Source: Isoetes taiwanensis (taxonomy: Eukaryota > Streptophyta > Lycopodiopsida > Isoetales > Isoetaceae). Taken from it: a DNA stretch of 64,000 nt. Positions 9,900-21,928 of the stretch are shown here, piece after piece (positions within the stretch are counted from its first letter, which is position 1; each line of letters opens with the position of its first letter). The stretch is from assembly GCA_021234155.1 (NCBI GenBank), contig JAJEKV010000094.1:436284-500283 (forward strand), in the 5' to 3' direction. Below the pieces are notes generated by a model. That model was not told the origin of the DNA. It saw nothing but the letters and a program-made list of their open reading frames with translations, and did no database searches. The position numbers and the translations under genes are program-made.

Positions 9900-12150
9900 C
9901 TATATTTAGCGTTTTGAATTTGTCATTGAGCATCACATTGAGCATCGTGGGTTGTATTTTTGAAGTTGTTTGCTAGTCATTGAGCATCCCGCAAAGTGGT
10001 GATTCTTGTTTAGTTCCAGCCATTTCTGGTATCTATGTTTATCGATTACATGTGGATTCGATAAATAGTGTGTTGCATTCTCCGTGATCTTCATGAACAT
10101 TTTTGTATGTTATGAAAAAAATTTCATTTTTCCCTCAATTTGGCCTTGACATTAATTTTATCTTCGTTGTTGATCTCTCTCTCGACCTCGAAGTTTCCCT
10201 TCTCAAATTTCACTTGGCCCCTTTGCCTTTTTCATGTGTATCTATGCATCCTTCTATCGGTTCCACCTCCATGTCGGTTTGATTTCGAATTTAGCTGATT
10301 TACCCTTTATCTCAACTTTGTTTTGTTGTCCTTTTGTTTACTTGTTCATTTGAACATAGACCTCTACCCCATTCGACGGCTTAGCCTTTCTTCACGTAAG
10401 CGGCAAGATTCAAGACTAATCGCACATACGCTTTAATTGTACTTTTCATATCCAGGTACCACTAAAACTTCGACTCTCCTTTTTTAGTAGGTATCCTCTT
10501 TCCATGTCTATTCAAATAAAGTTTTTCTTTGCATCCACATTTCACCACATACTATTCACATTGTAGTCCGTGACTGCAATTAATTTGGCCATAAATTTTC
10601 TCCTACATTTGCTTATCATTCTCGTTGTTAGACAACATTGGGTTACTTCATCTTAGAGGGATATGATCATTTTGCATTGGTGGACTTGCTAATTGCCACA
10701 TTCGCCATTTCATCTTAGAGGGATCCGCCTACTTTGCCTTGCTACTTAATTAGATTCCCTAGGATGAAAGAATTGGTTCACGCGCTTTCCTTTAGACATA
10801 CCGCTTCTATTGCTATATAGTATCATGGATCACGTTTTTGTTATAGGACCTTCATATCTTATTATATTTCTAAATGATCATCCCATTGATATTCTTGCAT
10901 TGCCTCTTCCACTGTCCCATTCTCGCCTCTGCCCTCGCATTTGCAATTTGACATGTTCTATATTTGTGGACTCATTCGATGCATGTTGATTTTGGCTTTT
11001 TATTTAAGACATACTACTACATATATATGTTTCGGTATTTGTGGTTTTTTCGTTATGTGGAGCTTCTTCCACTATTTTTTCATTGCTTGCTCTCTATCCC
11101 CACGTATTTTACTAGGCTAGCTCGACTATTTTTCGCCTTCTCTCATTCGGGCCAAGATTTAATTCCATGGATCTTTGGGGATTATGCCATAGTTCCATTT
11201 GTATTTAGGTGCTTGTGTTCTAACCTTTTCCTTGCAAGAGTCATGTGGTTTTTTATTTTCGCACATTTCACGATTTCTTTAATATTTTCTCTCATTTTCT
11301 AAAGTTTAATGTTGTTTCATCCAATAGAACTCATTAAACATGTTCATCGATCATATATAATGCGTATTAGATGGTCGGGTGCTATATTCCCAATTTCCTG
11401 TATTTTTTACATTTTTATAACTATTTTGAATTCCCCTCGTGTTGGCCTTTGCATTAGCTTTGTTCTTGACATGATCTCAACTTCGACCTCAAGACGCCTT
11501 TCTCGACTTTTGACTTTGTCCCATTGCTTGATTTTCATGTGTATCCAACCAACCGCTTCTACCAAAAATCAATCCTCCATGTCGGTTTAACTTCAATTTC
11601 GCTTTTTCCCCGACCTCAACCTTGATTTCTATCATTTTGTCCATTTACCCATTCGATCGATTTCACCTCCTTCACGAAAATGGTGCATCTACAAAGGACT
11701 GTATGCTTTTTCGCCCTCGAATTTGTTTATGACTCACCCATCAACTCTCTCCCTTTTAGTGAGTAACTTTTTTCTTGATGGCTCTACTAACAATATGTCA
11801 CTTTATCGAGTCATTATATTTTCATTTTCATTTTGTATGTACATTACGCCTTTTCGCTTTATTATTGCATAATATGCTAACGCTAACTTTACTAGCACGA
11901 TGTCACTTTTAAATACTATGGCTCAATCTCCATACAATCCAACCCCACCTTGGCACTCTTGACCTCCATCTCCTTTTTCCCCTCGGCTATAACCTTATCT
12001 TCATCTCCTTTTTCCCCTTCGACCTCATATTTCAACCTTCTCCTTTCGTGTATAACCATTTTAATTTTCTTCGGATTTGTCTCACTTTTGTTCGACCCAA
12101 CGATGTGATTTACATTTCATTTCAATCTCAAATTCCGTGTTGACCTTCCT
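9900..12150 (+). repeat. Pyrimidine-rich region with degenerate internal duplication
   Basis: The plus strand is strongly T/C-biased. Two blocks about 1.3 kb apart share a text order: 'ggcctt-gcatta', 'ctcgacctcga', 'ttcatgtgtatc', 'cctccatgtcggttt' and 'ctcaac-ttg' (about 10140-10330 and 11440-11630). A third weaker block lies near 11940-12110. This looks like an old tandem or dispersed duplication of non-coding repeat DNA. The frames seen on the plus strand (e.g. 10964-11302) are hydrophobic because of the T richness and show no domain. Confidence 0.5.
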
Positions 12151-12479
12151 CTTGAATTTATGCTAATATTTGCAACCTCTACCTCAAATGGATCGACTTG
12201 GATGTCATTTATCACGGATTTATGCATGCTGTTGTTCGTGCACATGGTCGCAGGCATCGTCATTTGGCCATCTTCCTCTTCCATCTGCAATAATTGCCTG
12301 TGGAGATCCACGTTGATGTTCGTGTTCACGGCAGATGGCGGTCATCATGCTCTCCTCTCGCCACGTTGTTCAATGTTGTTGCTCAACATTTATATGTTTC
12401 CCCGGCCGATTGGGCTTGTAGATAAGGAAGTTATCCGTGATCGGACCGGCTTTTGTGTTTTGGGGAGTCCCTTCCTGCA

Positions 12480-12608
12480 TCGGCATCGATTCAAGCCCTG
12501 ATCCTTATTCGAGATCGGACGAGTAGCTATATATGTGCTCGCCATTCTTATGGCTCAAGCATCGGGCGCCTTCTCACAAAGCAGCATCTCTTTCCTTGTC
12601 CATTGCTT
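12480..12608 (+). repeat. Dispersed ~125-bp repeat, copy 2 (LTR-like)
   Basis: Second copy of the block at 6088-6215: 'ggcatcgattcaagccc', 'gctatatatgtgctcg', then 'tctttccttgtccattgcttc'. It is in the same orientation and has a comparable TATA-like centre. Confidence 0.7.
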
Positions 12609-14465
12609 CCCACCCCTACCCGCCTTTATATGTTGTTTTGAGTTCGACTATTTTTATATGTTTTGTTCAAGATCGACCACCCATTAGGTGATGGTTTTTC
12701 CACCATGGTTGCCGAAATTATTTTCCACCTACAAGGTGATGCTATCTATATTCTTCAAGCCGCTGGGATGCTAGATGATTTCCACCGCTGGTGATGCTAT
12801 TTTTTCTTTTTCCACCTCTTAGTGATGTTTTCTTTCTCTTTAAATGTTTGTTTAGGGTTTCTAACATCTAATGGGTGTTCTTTGCTTTTTGGGGACTATT
12901 TTCTTAAGGGGTACTCGCCTGTCATGGTTGTACCTATTTTCCTAACATTTAACGTGTACTTTCTAGGCATTTCTCCTTTCTTCCGTGTTTCACACATTCC
13001 ATGGCGCTGATGCGCCGCTTTTGGCTGGTTTTTTTACCAATTTCTTACCTTGCTCTTCGTGGCATCCTCGAGGTCGCTTGTCGAACATTTTCATTAGGGT
13101 TTTCTTCAAAACCCGAAGGGCGGGTTTTTTATTTCCATGAGAAGTTGTCGCCATTGTCCTCTCTCTTGCCTTTGCATATTTTCTTATTTCATTTATGGGA
13201 TAGCTAGACATTGTTCCTATGGTCACCTCCCCATTCAGATTTTTCCATATGTTGTATATCACATCGGGATGAACGACAAAGCCTATCGGCCGGTTTTTGT
13301 GTTCTTTTTACAGTCCCTTCCTAGTAATGGTAATGCATGACCAACTCAACCGGTAGAAATACTATATATTGTTCCCTTTACTTATAAATCCTAGACAAAA
13401 TATCTGTTGTGGGCCTAAAACTGTGTTGTTGTTATGATGAGCATGTTTAAAGAATCCTCTTTTTGAGCTATACAATTTGTTCCTTGTCCACTTTCATAGG
13501 GCTCAGATATCTATAACGGATCCATGTGGTTTTTTCGGATATAATTCCAAAGCAATTTTTTGGACATGCCCGAATGCCCATCCCATACTATCGAATAGCC
13601 ATCCTGGGCATCCAATGTGCCCTCGATGGCCATCTAGGGGATTATCGATACCCCATCCCATGGTTTATTCGACAACCCGAATCATTAATCATTAATGCGG
13701 TACCGGATTTTGACAAGAGTAGTCCGGTTCGACCAAGTAAAGTCCTTGGCCAGCCCATTCCCGCAAAAAAACCCGCTCAATGACTATTCCGGCAAGATTG
13801 AATTTGAATATTAATACAATGGTTTATTTGAATTTTAAAACTAACCCAATGGTTTATCGCTGATTATTTCGATCAATTCATAGTGGTTAATCGTAACACC
13901 AATAAGGGATTTATCCGACACCCAAAAATCTTATTACATGTTAATACATCCAAATTTACATCGTGGTTTATCCGACACTCTTCTCTCGGTGGTTTTTCCG
14001 ACAATTAATTGTCAAGATAGTATTATACATTGAGTACAAAGGCTCGTGTACAAACCCTATGACTATAATGTTGTACTTACACTAAATGTTATTTATTTGG
14101 ACACTTGCCATTCCCTTTATATAGACACTTGTGCTAATTTGAATGTGGTGCACTATATGGAGTAGCCATACCCCAAAAGGCATAAAACTCTTGCATTAAA
14201 CCATTGAATGCATTCATACAAAATATAGCAATATGCCGAATTGTTCTAAATTAATCTGAATCAACTTCAACCATCGGCGACATGCCCACCGCCTTTAATG
14301 CTCTCAACAATGAAATCTGGGACAAAATTTGGTTGTGTCCATAGCGCATCTAACAAGGTTCTCGTGATAAGTATGGTGAGGACTCCTCTAAGACGCTATT
14401 AATTAAGCCCTTCCGCCAAAACTACATGAAAGATAAATTCCCAAAATAGGTGCACAAGTTGTTGT
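12609..14465. other. Repetitive T-rich DNA, no recognisable gene
   Basis: The segment contains repeated phrases such as 'tggtttatccgacac' (13825-14000) but no coding domain. A Lys/Arg-rich minus-strand frame (13262-12990) mirrors the T/C-rich plus strand and is probably compositional. Confidence 0.4.
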
Positions 14466-14469
14466 TAGA

Positions 14470-14670
14470 TGTTCCCCAACCTATATGATGCTTCAATCAT
14501 ATAAATACGGAAATTTTTCTCCCATGGTAACTCCATCACCATGGAAAGGCCTTCCGTCTCTGACTCGACCACTTGTGATGGGCAAGTGTCCGGGTGAAGG
14601 ACACGGAGGTGTCATTCGGCCCCACACCTTCTATAGGAATCCTTGCACATATGCCTTTAGTTCGTAATCT
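14470..14670 (-). repeat. LTR-like sequence, partner of the LTR at 41.4 kb
   Basis: It starts 'tgttccccaacctatatgatgc' and continues 'ataaatacggaaat', 'cccatggtaactccatcacca', with 'taggaatcct' near its end. This order matches the LTR at 41382-41611 (tgt...ccacctaat..tatgtgatgct, ataaatacagaaat, cccatggcaactccatcacca, ggggaatcct). It could be a solo LTR or the distal LTR of a large nested minus-strand element. No primer-binding site lies beside it. Confidence 0.5.
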
Positions 14671-14756
14671 TCTTTAACCCTCGATGGTCCGATTGCCTTC
14701 AATGTCAAAAATGTCCTCATAGGCACTTTTGGTATTCCTCGATTGTAGATCAAACT

Positions 14757-15600
14757 CGATGGTCACTATGAAAACAAAATTTCTCTTGAGAGTCAGATTT
14801 TGGACAAAACTCCTATTGAACAGATTTTATCAAAAAAGCAATCAGATGGGACATATGTTAAGGAAAGTACTAATGAAGATGTGAATGTCAGAAGTGAGGC
14901 TCAATTCTCCAAACTGCCAGAAGGTGACATATTCAAATAGACAAGAGTTAATGGAAGCTTCAAGAGAATTCAGAAACAAAAAGTAGTTAGAGAGCAAAAA
15001 AAGAGCAAGGGCTGATGGATGATCTGGGTGATTACAATGTTATGAAAAATAAAGGAGCTATAGTTATTGGGGAGCCTAAACTTATAGTAAGGGGTAGAGT
15101 TCCAAATAAACCAGGTTTTGCTACAGAAAATTTAAGAATAACCTTGAAGAACATAATCAAGGAGGCCAAGTAACAGGACAAAGGTCAATGCTCCTATACT
15201 CTCATGGACTTCCCTATCAAAAATATTAGTAAGAGTGGGTCATTAAATATAAAAACTCAAGACAAAACAAAGCAACCTTTGACTTCTAAGTATCAAGCCA
15301 TAAACTTGAAGGAATCTTCTATTCAGAAGTCTTCAAACTCCAATCTACCAGCAACAAAGTCTCAGCAAATTCCAAAGGATCCAGGTTCTATAAACTCTAA
15401 AGATTTATCTGATGGTGAATTGGTTTGCCAACCTATTAAGGAACACGAAACAACTGATCTCCAGCAACCTGTACAATGTTTTAATTCATTTCACGTATTA
15501 TCTAACCTTAATGGTGAGATATGTTGGTTTAGATAAGAGCACACCATGTGATCTAACTCACATTACAGTTCCTACTATAGCCCCTCCCATTTAAAAAACC
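14757..15600 (+). pseudogene. LINE ORF1/spacer-like fragment
   Basis: Plus-strand frames (14760-14938, 15204-15536 and onward) encode Ser/Lys/Gln-rich, low-complexity protein ending in QCFNSFHVLSNLNGE. That ending resembles the NxFxVLxxL phrase before the endonuclease domain of plant L1 LINEs. Codon choice and polar composition resemble the start of the L1 at 22.4 kb. In-frame stops are frequent. No zinc knuckle, endonuclease or RT is present, so the assignment is tentative. Confidence 0.3.
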
Positions 15601-15907
15601 CAGTTTGATATTCCTTCCCACTTGACTTCTGTTTCTCTGCCTTCTCTGATTGACTTGGACTCTCCTATGGTAAAATGTTCCACATGTTCTTCCAAGATTT
15701 CAAACAAGTTTACAGATCAAATGGCCTCTCTGCAGAAAGGTGTAGTCATCTTTTGCAAAGGCAGCAGGAATTTTCATTGGAAATTTTCTTGACTCAAGTG
15801 AATGACATTGATTTTGTAGCTGAGACTCCAGAGCATAGAGACATACTTACATCTAAAAGAAAGGAGCTTCGAGAAAAAGATGATACTAGGCAAGTTATGT
15901 TTCATCT

Positions 15908-16085
15908 TTGAATATGTAGCATAATAACAGGGGGTTTTCTTTGTGTTTTTGTACGCTTTTCACAAAGGTTTTCCTAAGATTTTATGGCGTATTCGAATGG
16001 ATGTACTAATGCGTACATCTAGAGTGCACCATTTCTTAGTCGTTGGATTTAGGTTTTTTTTTCAATGGTCTAACATCCAAGGGCT
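15908..16085 (+). repeat. Dispersed ~160-bp repeat family, copy 2
   Basis: 'aatatgtagcataataacaggggg', 'tacgcttttcacaaagg', then 'catctagagtgcaccatttcttagtcgttggattt' parallel copy 1 at 6970-7125 in order and orientation. Confidence 0.65.
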
Positions 16086-16576
16086 CACAACAAAAGCCCT
16101 TTTTTTTTTAGGGCTGAACATGCAAGCCTCGTGGATAGCATTTTAGGAAAGAAACTTGGAATGGCCTGACTTAAACGATCGGTGTTTTCGTGTTTCGAGA
16201 GGTAAAACAATCGCTTTGGGTCGAAATGTCTTTAGCGCCAAGTGCAACGCCTTCTACTTTCCAAAGACTAAAAGTCCAAGAGCGTTTAATGCTGATGGCG
16301 CCGACTGCTTCTTAGTCCGTCCCCACGGATGGGGGCTTCCAACGGCCGTCTGCATTGCTTGCCCCATGTCCCGTGCTTCCTGATTCCTGAGTTTTCAAAT
16401 CCAAATAATGGCGATGATCTTCCCGTGGTACAATATGGATCACTAGCGTGCTTTGGCGAATGAAGTCGGGCGAGTAGAAGGATTCTTGATTAAGGAAGAG
16501 ATTGCAGATCTCAATGCGCACCCAACAGACCGAGAAATCGGATTTGCAGCTTATAAAGCGCTAGCTTGTTCATGGC

Positions 16577-17345
16577 TTGCGTGATGCCATTCTATATGAG
16601 ATATGGATGAAGGAAAATGAGTCCATTGTAAAACAAATATATTTTTTCAAAGCGCTTCCATGGCCCGTAAATAAGGCCAAATCCGTGTTATGTGGCTCTA
16701 TATACTTCAAGACCCTTGAATTTGCGGGTAAATACCATATCTATGAGTATTGTTTCACATTTCAAGATCCATTCTCAAATTTTCTGCAACATAGGACATG
16801 CCTTTATAAAATGGGGTCAAGTGGCAAATGACTCACTCGATATTTTTCCACCGACATATGTAAGCAACTTGCAAAGTCGCATTCTCGTGTGAGTCTGAAA
16901 TTTCAAAGTTCATTTAGCTTGATTTGTCGGTTCTTCATCTCAATGTTGCTGAAATGCTTTATATTCACCTGCACACAGCTACAAAGAAAATAATTGAAAG
17001 GGCATTTAGGATGCCTATAGAGGATGTCTTTGAGGACTTTTCTGAGGAACCCATAGCATCTGGAAGCATTGCACATAAATTTGCAACTGTTTTTTAAGTT
17101 GTATCCTTCGCTTGATGTAATTATACTCCATGGAATGTGAAGGTTCATAAGGTCGCTTTTGAAGGAGCAAGGAGCTCAAATCGGAAACCAGTTGTTATTG
17201 TTGTCGCCAAGGTGTGTGGTGGCATTATCGCAAACATTTTCTTAGGCAAATCGATTGACATTATGGGCACTATTTTGTATTCTCGTGTTCGCCACCCTTC
17301 CGTGGAGAAGATGGGAGAAGAGAACATGGGAGCGCGAATGTGTTT
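16577..17345 (+). pseudogene. ABC1/UbiB (AarF)-family kinase fragments
   Basis: Three plus-strand blocks match, in order, the N-terminal kinase signature of ABC1K/ADCK proteins. These are chloroplast or mitochondrial atypical kinases, several of them linked to quinone biology. Near 16784-16880: GHAFIKWGQVANDSLDIFP (family: GPAFIKWGQWAATRPDLFP). Near 16965-17085: KKIIERAFRMPIEDVFEDF, then EEPIASGSIA (family: IE.AFG....E.FEDF...P.ASGSIAQVH). Near 17150-17310: RKPVVIVVAKV, then RVRHPSVEKM (family: VAVKVRHPGV). The blocks are in different frames, partly because of intron-like gaps and partly because of apparent small lesions. The catalytic lobe beyond the VRHP motif is missing. It is a truncated gene copy or a gene split by elements; the family call is fairly secure. 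Confidence 0.65.
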
Positions 17346-17399
17346 TAAATGAAGATTTTGCTAGATAATGCTAGATAATGCTAGATATAATGTACTTTT

Positions 17400-18040
17400 A
17401 GCTTCCAGAGTTGGAGACATTCTTCAAGGCAGCCTTCATGTGGAAGAGAGGCCGTCTTCTAGATCTCTGGACCAATTCCTATTGATAGTCAATTTGAATA
17501 CTCTTGTTTTATAGGCCATCGCCCTTTATAACCAGAGGATTGCAAAATGTGTTCTTGTGTTCTCAATAAGAAATTAGGCATGGAAATTAAAAAAGTAAAT
17601 TAGGTGATTTGAAATGCAAACTTTTGAGCAATATAATCATAACCTAGCATGCTTGGGTTTCTTTTCTTGCTGGTTACATATCATGGAAGGATATCAAAGC
17701 CTACAAGCTCGTGATTATCCGCTTATCATGTGAAGCATTGACGTTCTTGGACTTATTTTCCGATTGTTGGTGTGGAAATTTTTACCGATGAGTAGTGCCC
17801 TCCTCCAAGTTTGTACCATACCGGGTTGGCTACATGAAATTGAACTAATGTTCTGCTACTCAACGTAGAACATTTGATGTCCTTAGATTTGTCACTTGTG
17901 TGGAATTTTTTACATTGCTGATGAATAGTTTTATCTAGATCAACAGGTCCGATAACATGTTTTACTATAAATGCAGTTGTTTATTTTTTTGGCACTTATG
18001 TACTTATATAAACAACCTCTATAGTGTATATTTCTTGGTG
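17400..18040. other. No recognisable gene
   Basis: AT-rich sequence that might include intronic or flanking parts of the ABC1K copy, but I could not find any further kinase motif. Confidence 0.3.
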
Positions 18041-18047
18041 TTTTAGT

Positions 18048-18375
18048 TAGGCCCGAAGGGCCCAAAAAAAATTTTTAATATAACAATCAACACACAACTA
18101 CTATTAACATTATTAACACAAACTATTACATTTAACACACGCTTAAATTAAAATCCCCTTAAACCCCTTTGGTTTGGGTGCATATTCACACCGGGGTTAC
18201 ATAGGGCAACGAGAGTCGTCGGATGGGCATATTTGCCCTTTATTCCAAGATCTAAACCGCATAGCATTCCTCGCTTTGGGGTATGCATGTACAAGTTTTT
18301 GTATACTATATATTAAGGTTTGTAAAATACTATAAGGTTTGAGAGAATGTACTTAATGGTGTTAATTTTGTACAT
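18048..18375 (-). mobile_element. Foldback (MITE-like) element, copy 2, inverted and truncated
   Basis: Read on the minus strand this matches copy 1 in order: centre ('catgtac', 'acaccattaagtacattctctc', 'accccaaagcgaggaatg') then right arm ('ctctcgttgcccta', 'gtgtgaatatgcaccc'). On the plus strand it begins with the hairpin-like 'ggcccgaagggccc' near 18051. The second arm is missing or reduced to 'ggggctctcgacc' near 18395, so this copy is truncated. Confidence 0.7.
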
Positions 18376-18404
18376 GTATTGTAAATATGTTTTTGGGGCT
18401 CTCG

Positions 18405-18520
18405 ACCTTTTGATGTTTTATACGCTTTTCTATATGGTTTTTTCTATGATTTTATTATTGTATTCTGGTGCACATACTAAATAGTATTTCTAGAGCGATC
18501 GGTTTTTTAACCGTGATTTT
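18405..18520 (+). repeat. Dispersed ~160-bp repeat family, copy 3
   Basis: 'ttttatacgcttttctatatgg', 'tttctatgattttattattgtatt' and 'aaatagtatttctagag' match copy 1. It directly abuts the truncated side of foldback copy 2, which suggests that one element inserted into the other. Confidence 0.6.
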
Positions 18521-20235
18521 TATTAGGGAAAAAAATCATGAGGCCATGGTTTCTCTTTGATTTTCACCCTAAATAAACATGCGTGCCTCGTTAAAAAAAA
18601 AAAAAGCTACAGAAAAGCTATAGGGCTACATGCGAATGCCCTAGTCGAATTTTTTTAGGTCTAGGCCCGAATCTAATTCGCCCGGCCTTGCCCCTCGTTT
18701 GGCGATTTGGCAGCCATTCTTTGCATGCTTGAAAGATAAAGAAAAAGGCAATGGACGCTTACAACATCGCCTTCTTACCAACCCGCCAAGCTCAATGATA
18801 TGCCTTTGAAGCTAGTACTAGTTGTAGATGAAGTAAATTTGATTAGCTTTGTAGTTTAGTTATTGTTGATATGTGTTTTTGATGGTCCATGACTTTGCCT
18901 CGCAGGTTCATTTGTTTTTAGACATGGTGATAGATCTCCAACATCCTTTGGAAAATCAAAACCCAAGACTTTGGACCTCCTCGGGCAAGCAGATTGGAGC
19001 ACTTTGCCTTCACTTCCTCTCGCGAATATTACCACCAGCACATCCATTTGGTCACCTTTTAAAAAAGGTATGTTCATGGTGGCTTATGTTTAGGGTCAAT
19101 TGTAACTCATTGCAAGTTTTATTTGCCTGTGTGCAAGCAGTGCAAGAGAACTGACGCCGGATTAAACAATCTTATCTCCCTGCTTCAATGTAGAGTTAAA
19201 GGAACCCTTTTCCTTGAACGCCCTATCTAAGCATAATGAACGAAAATCCATGGCATAAAACCACTTTTGCCTTATTACAAGCATAGTGGATCTTCTCATG
19301 ACAGCCTAGTAGGGCTTTCAAAGATGAAAGACATAAGTGAAAAAGCATTACAGGGTATTCTTAATATGCCAAATACGCTTTGGCCCTCAATGCAAAGAAA
19401 CACAAGGCATGCTTCAACCAATTCATTTCTTAGCTTATATTCAATTTCTCTATTTTCCATTTATATTGTGTGCTATTATCTTGTATCCTTATCCGGCGTG
19501 ATCACCCCAAGTTTTGAGATGCTAATTTATTTGTTTGCATATTGGTATATTTTCTTGCCTCTAATTGTGTGTATCTTTTGGCATTTTTAATGCAGGCCTT
19601 TTATATTGCCTACGTACATGAAATATGCTTAGGACCTATCAAGTAGAGATTGGAAATAATCACAAATGAATTCTATATCTTGGTTGTTGATGCATCTACA
19701 ACATAAGAACTATGTTGTATTTGGAATGGCACGTTGTACTTGGAATAGAATAGGTTGCGGTGTTCGTTATGAATGGGGGTATTTTTACAATTCAATTTAT
19801 GTTTGAAGCTATAGAAGTGTGAACCAATTCAAATTTTGGATGCGAATACCCCGTGTCTTTTTCTTCTGAGTTCCTTGTAAAAGCTGTGATTATTTTAAAG
19901 TTGAAGTGCCCAAGTATTTACTTTCTTTTTGGTGTTTATGCCCATCCATTTAAGTTGCCTTGCCATTTTACATATCTACTTTACATCATTACAATTCGGG
20001 CCAAAATATGTTTTTAATACAACAACATAGATAACACATATGACACATATCATACCATATATAAAGCAGTAACATTTTTGTTCTTAAAAAATAGGAAGTA
20101 ATTTTTCTGGGCTGGCCTTGACACGTATGCGCCCATTGCATTTTTCGATTTCAATAAAATGAAAAAATCTCCAGCCCGCCACGTGCCGAGGAAACTCACC
20201 AGCCAGGAAACTAGGGTCGCAACCGCGGATTTGCC
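18521..20235. other. No recognisable gene
   Basis: Contains an A-run near 18593-18605 and a few unassigned frames (18873-19154, 19267-19590). A donor-like 'aaaaaggtatgttc' lies near 19069. No domain is visible. Confidence 0.3.
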
Positions 20236-20240
20236 CCCGT

Positions 20241-21070
20241 GATTCGATGGAGTATGTATGGTTTGCAAAATTGTGCCACCGGATCAAGATGTCTTGCTCG
20301 CGGAAGCTGTTCTAGCCCTTTTGGCGTTATGGCCCGCCTTTGCCCCTTCAATCCGCTTCCATATTGGGCATTGGTCTTGCCTGTGTTTCTTTCTCCGATT
20401 TTTCCAGTTCTTCAATTTCGACATCAGGGAAAAATCTCGAGGATCATTTGGTCGGCAAAATTAGGGTCGTTCAATCCGATTCTAGCCTTTCTAACAAAGA
20501 AAAGCTCGTTGTCCAAGAGCTTATGAGCAATGCCGAAAAGAAGACGCCAATGCATTGATTGTGGCAACAAATCTAAAGATTCAAAGGATTCTATGCCGGA
20601 CCTTTTAGATGAGAATTTGAACTGCATATTTTGCATGCAGATGACAACGCCCGATCACCGTAAATTTTAGTTAATTGTTTTGTGATCGTTGAATATTTTA
20701 GAACGATGTTTCTAAATGTTCGCTTTCAATTGAATCTGGACTTTTTAATCTACCATTGGTGCTTGATTGAAGCCTATTTGATGCTTTTATTATTGAAATT
20801 GAATTGAACGACTCAATTTCTTTTTCCCAAGTTGTGCGGACACCATGTGGGCACAATTTTTGCCTGAGATGCTTCCAAAGATGGATTGGACGGGGAAAGA
20901 AAAACTATAAAATCCGCTACTATAAAAATCGGTCATCAATCCCCTCAGAATCAAGGCTTATTCATTGTTTGGAAAGAACTCCCTTCTCCCAAATGATCCC
21001 TCTTGCTTGCTCTATGCTTGAGTTTCAAGAATGCGCTTTGGGTCTAAGAATCCGACTCTTATGTAATTGA
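20241..21070 (+). pseudogene. ORTHRUS/VIM-like (plant UHRF1) PHD-RING gene, 5' part
   Basis: Plant VIM/ORTH proteins are nuclear E3 ligases that bind methylated DNA and histone H3 and maintain DNA methylation; their order is PHD, RING, SRA, RING. Here a PHD start (VCMVCKIVPPDQDVL, then GSCSSP in another frame) is followed by a linker LVGKIRVVQSDSSLSNKEK (family: LVAAIR...ADESLS..EK). A first RING half (NLNCIFCMQM) ends near 20659 at a donor-like GT. After a ~170-bp intron, the RING resumes at about 20832 as RTPCGHNFCLRCFQRWIGRG. SRA and the second RING are absent. Frame breaks fall where CTG/CAG bases seem lost: 'gattcgatgg' would give D-S-D-G if it read gattCTGatgg. So this may be a sound gene with consensus errors, truncated downstream. 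Confidence 0.72.
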
Positions 21071-21539
21071 AATTAGCCTTGATAGAGTCCCGTAAGGATT
21101 GCCGGTAGAACCTTGGAACCCGGTGCCGGCCGGTTCTTGTTGCGGCCGCCATCGCTTCTTCGATATCGTTGTTTTTAAGGGGCTACCCAGGCCCCTGTTA
21201 TCCCCACGATATATCAATATATTTAGTGTCTAACGTTTCAACCATAACCCCGCATTTATATTAGTTATATCTACGATTCGACCATACTATAGCATGCCTT
21301 CACCTTTTAGAATATAGACTATGCTCTATTGGGACAATAGAGTCCATCTTTTAGAGACCTGGTTTTTGCATGCCTGGTTAAGGACAGAACTTAAGCCACG
21401 TTTGAATATATATTGACTGAAGTTATTGACTCCTACATATTAGTATATTGAGTAATAGAAGCTTACCTTAGCAAGCCTTGGTAGCTTAAACCGTAGAACC
21501 ATGCCGTAGTGGTGTTATAAGCAGAGACCTTGCTTAGAT

Positions 21540-21631
21540 GGCACACTTAGAAATTATGGCCATTACCATAAAAAATACCTGGCTTTTGCTAGGTATTTTT
21601 TATGGTAATGGCCATAATTTCTAAGTGTGCC
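21540..21631. repeat. Perfect inverted repeat with 41-bp arms and 10-nt loop
   Basis: The left arm 21540-21580 (ggcacacttagaaattatgg ... aaatacct) is exactly the reverse complement of the right arm 21591-21631; the loop is 'ggcttttgct'. As RNA it would form a long perfect hairpin. Possibilities are a very young foldback element, a small-RNA-producing hairpin, or a sequencing/assembly fold-back artefact. Confidence 0.95.
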
Positions 21632-21928
21632 TCTTTCTGACCAATTTCATAATATTAATGGTTAAATTTTTAGCCCATCAAGCTGGTTAACTTTTTCACA
21701 ATCCTCAAAAAGATGTGTATGTGGCATCTTTTGATTGGACTTGCTGTGATATCTATAAATCATCAAGAATGATTAAAGATGTTCAGCAAATTTGATTGGT
21801 GAAAAGAACCTAACCATTACTTTTAAGCCATTGCGATTTCAAAGAAAAAATTGTAACTTATTTACCTTGGTAGAATAGCGGGATGTTGCACGTTAAGCCA
21901 TTTGTTATGGGCTGGGAAAGAGAAACGT

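Noticed and set aside
10964-11590. Membrane protein genes on the plus strand
   Set aside because: The hydrophobicity comes from the T-rich strand; no conserved motif, and two adjacent frames look alike in composition.
12990-13262. Lys/Arg-rich nuclear protein on the minus strand
   Set aside because: It mirrors a T/C-rich plus strand in a non-coding repeat region and shows no domain.
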